DNA from: Sesamum alatum
Taxonomy: Eukaryota > Streptophyta > Magnoliopsida > Lamiales > Pedaliaceae
DNA: 64,000 nucleotides
Direction: 5' to 3'
Assembly: GCA_034509735.1 (NCBI GenBank)
Contig: JACGWO010000002.1
Coordinates: forward strand, 40,851,855-40,915,854
A program made the position numbers and the translations under genes. The notes beneath the pieces were generated by a model that was given only the letters and a program-made list of their open reading frames with translations, had not been told where the DNA came from and ran no database searches. Below, one piece after another: positions 61,640-64,000 of the stretch. Numbering within the stretch: the stretch's first letter is position 1; each line of letters begins with the position of its first letter.

Positions 61640-61875
61640 TTGAAGTGAAATTGATGAATATTATTAATTGAATTGAATCGATTACAATCAGCCATGTCAA
61701 CTATCAATCTCTAATAGAGACAATTACAACAATTATACATTGATCAACAATATTACATAAATGAAATCTAAACAACCCCTTAGTATAACAGTATAAAAAC
61801 AATTCTACTATACAGTAGATTATCATCCCACGTATTGATGAATCTCAACCTTAACCACTAGGCCAAGAGATCTTA
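61640..61875 (-). repeat. tRNA-derived SINE, second copy of the 6.4 kb family
   Basis: Shares GATGAATATTATTAATTGAA, CGATTACAATCAGCC and CTATCAATCTC with 6413-6687. A-box TTGGCCTAGTGG is kept on the minus strand; the B-box region is deleted. Confidence 0.65.
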
Positions 61876-61992
61876 TTGGCAATTGTGAATATGTATTAAA
61901 CATTTTAACAACCAGCACTTTTAGCCATTTTTGCTATGTATGCATATATATCCGAACTTTTTGTGTTCAACTGCGAACATATTAAATATTTG

Positions 61993-62315
61993 GATTAAAG
62001 TTATTTTTGATCCTGTAATTATATCTTATTTTTATTTTAGTTCTTTATCTTTTTAGGGTTTCAAAAAAGTCATAGGACTTTTTAATTATCACGGTTTTGG
62101 TCCTCCTTTCAACGGAATTTCTTCAACGTCGCCGAAAATGTCTGAAATTTGGGCTGCCACATCAGACATTTTCGGCAACTATGGAGAAATTCCGACAAAA
62201 GGAGTACCAAAATCGTGACAATTAAAACGCTACTAGACATTTTTGAAACCCTAGAAAGATAAAGAACTGAAACGAGAATGAGATATAGTTATAGGACCAA
62301 AAATACCTTTAAGTC
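61993..62315. repeat. MULE-like MITE, near-palindromic, exact 10 bp target duplication
   Basis: TAAATATTTG at 61983-61992 and 62316-62325. Ends GATTAAAGTTATTTTTG and CAAAAATACCTTTAAGTC are inverted; the centre TCAGACATTTTCGGC matches GCCGAAAATGTCTGA, so the whole element could fold into one hairpin. 323 bp. Confidence 0.85.
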
Positions 62316-62325
62316 TAAATATTTG

Positions 62326-63505
62326 AACAATTGCCCCGATCTTATTAGCATCGCAACACTAAGTCCATATATAGAAACCGATTCACAGCAATTCCATAAG
62401 TCGAAAATATATACGATTAACAACAAATATATAATGATAAATACATAAATTGAAATTTGTCATACGAGATTTAATACCATAATTTAAAAATTAATAAATT
62501 TAATTGTATGAAAATGCCTCACATCAAAATGCGACCTTATTACAACCTCGAGAAAACTGAAGATATTTCCTGAATCAGACAGGTTTAGATAGGGCCTTTT
62601 TATAGTTTGGTCCTTCGTCGTGGGATAAATATACCAAAACTAGATATCACTATTGGGATTAATTAACCAGAAAAGTCTTGAAGAAGATACCAACTACTTT
62701 AATGACTTGTCCGTACGGATCATTTAATATCACACACACCAAAATCAAAATCTACATTAAACTGTACCAATAAAATATTTCCTCAGCAACAGGGCAGATT
62801 AATTAATTAAGTTAATTAAGATTAATCGAATGACGTATGTTAAAGTTTAACCATACACCTCTAATTGTGCCAAGTACAGTCACGTAAATTCCTACAGTAA
62901 TTACTAGCTATACATTACAATATTCTCATAATATATTAATTTCATTATTTAACTTATTATAAAACTCTCTTTCACACACACTCTGAAGTTTGGGCTAACT
63001 AAATTCTTGTCAGATTAAAAATTACAATTACTACACTTGAGGTTTGTCCAGTTTTACATGTAACTCTATTCAGTAGAGTTTCGATAAATTTTACATATAT
63101 AATTCCGAAGTATCCTTCACAATTTTTTTTATTGTAATTTGACTATTTTTTTTCGAACAAAAATGCCGTCTGGACAAAACTTTATTAGGTATGTCATCCC
63201 TGATCACTTCACTAATGTCATAGTTTTTCACAGTAAAGATTGATGACGACAAAGAGGTGAGCAAATAACAGATATAAGGGAGATTGGCAAAAAATAAAAT
63301 AAAATTGATTTTAAAATCTATTTTGGGCATTTTTGCAATTTTTGTCAGAGAAGATACAAAGTATTTAAATACTTGTACACTTGTTCAATTGGTTTAATAA
63401 TAATTTGCAAATCTCAAGTACGGTAATCGTAATTTTCAATCTAATCAAATATATTTATAATTAAATCAATTTAGTAGAAATTAAAATGAATATGATTTAC
63501 CATGT
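62326..63505. other. AT-rich intergenic DNA
   Basis: No gene. About 63000-63430 has TACACTTGAGGTTTG / CAAATCTCAAGTA inverted words, probably another worn MITE. Confidence 0.45.
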
Positions 63506-63515
63506 ATTCAATATA

Positions 63516-63939
63516 GGGTGAATTACAATAACCTCCTCTGGGGTTTGGCATAACTACGGATACCCCTTTGATGTTTTAAAATTATAAATACCCATTTGAG
63601 GTTTGTAACCGTTTAATAAATAACCCATTTTCATCCATTTTTATGGGTGAACTGACCAAAATACCCTTATGCAAATTAAATTATTTTTAAAACATTTCTA
63701 AAATTTTTTAGACAAAAATGAGCATAGAGATTTCTTACATTTTTTTACACAGAGAAACAATAATGTAATTTGTCTCGGACTGATTTTTTTTTATAATTTT
63801 AAAAAAGAATCAAGGGCAAGATGGATCATTTCAGGCCCTTGGTTAAAAATTACAAACCTCACGATGTATTTGTAATTTTTAAAACAACGAGAGATATTTA
63901 TAATTATGCCAAATTTCAGAAAGATGGTTATAATTCACC
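63516..63939. repeat. MULE-like MITE, GTAAATTAC family, exact 10 bp target duplication
   Basis: ATTCAATATA at 63506-63515 and 63940-63949. Left GGGTGAATTACAATAACC, right GGTTATAATTCACC, with long imperfect arms and the inner family text TTTTATGGGTGAACTGACC. 424 bp. Confidence 0.88.
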
Positions 63940-64000
63940 ATTCAATATATTTGCAACTGTTGACTGAATCTAAGTCATGAGTAAAATAGTATCATACTCC

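Overview
This is a 64 kb stretch of nuclear DNA from a flowering plant, almost certainly a eudicot. The evidence is spliced genes with plant-only products (ROH1-type DUF793 protein, isoprenylated HIPP, ACC synthase, plastid MECDP synthase, SPO11-2), GT-AG introns, AT-rich intergenic DNA, and plant transposon classes. Lamiales is only a guess. I found no operon-like or prokaryotic system and no convincing undescribed gene system. The new material is mostly in the layered transposon landscape.

Genes, left to right: (1) a single-exon ROH1/BYPASS1-related gene at 1570-2874 (+); (2) a three-exon HIPP at 18269-19426 (+), with a CaaX tail but no CxxC metal motif; (3) a four-exon type I ACC synthase at 30579-32542 (-), ethylene synthesis; (4) a three-exon plastid ISPF at 38995-41605 (-), MEP isoprenoid pathway; (5) an eleven-exon PINX1-like G-patch gene at 46716-51865 (+); (6) an eleven-exon SPO11-2 at 53342-55716 (-), meiotic double-strand breaks, convergent with gene 5. 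All exon models were built by hand; reading phase is kept across every junction. The six genes have unrelated jobs and are not a cluster.

Repeats fill most of the rest. 8.7-14.4 kb holds a long-LTR, apparently non-coding retroelement interrupted by a decayed Ty3/gypsy element. 26.48-30.24 kb is a composite: a GAGCTC-rich element ending in TAGGGGTG / CACCCCTA that contains a roughly 3 kb Helitron-like body. 43.7-46.4 kb holds a 2 kb inverted-repeat element with a further element inside it, then a hAT-like element with an 8 bp target duplication. 57.1-61.0 kb holds three short Helitron-like elements in one orientation, one split by a MITE. Scattered throughout are inverted-repeat MITEs, many with visible 9-10 bp target duplications that point to Mutator-like mobilisation, CACTA-type MITEs, and degenerate tRNA-derived SINEs. 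A small fragment near 37.6 kb looks like mitochondrial matR sequence (possible NUMT).
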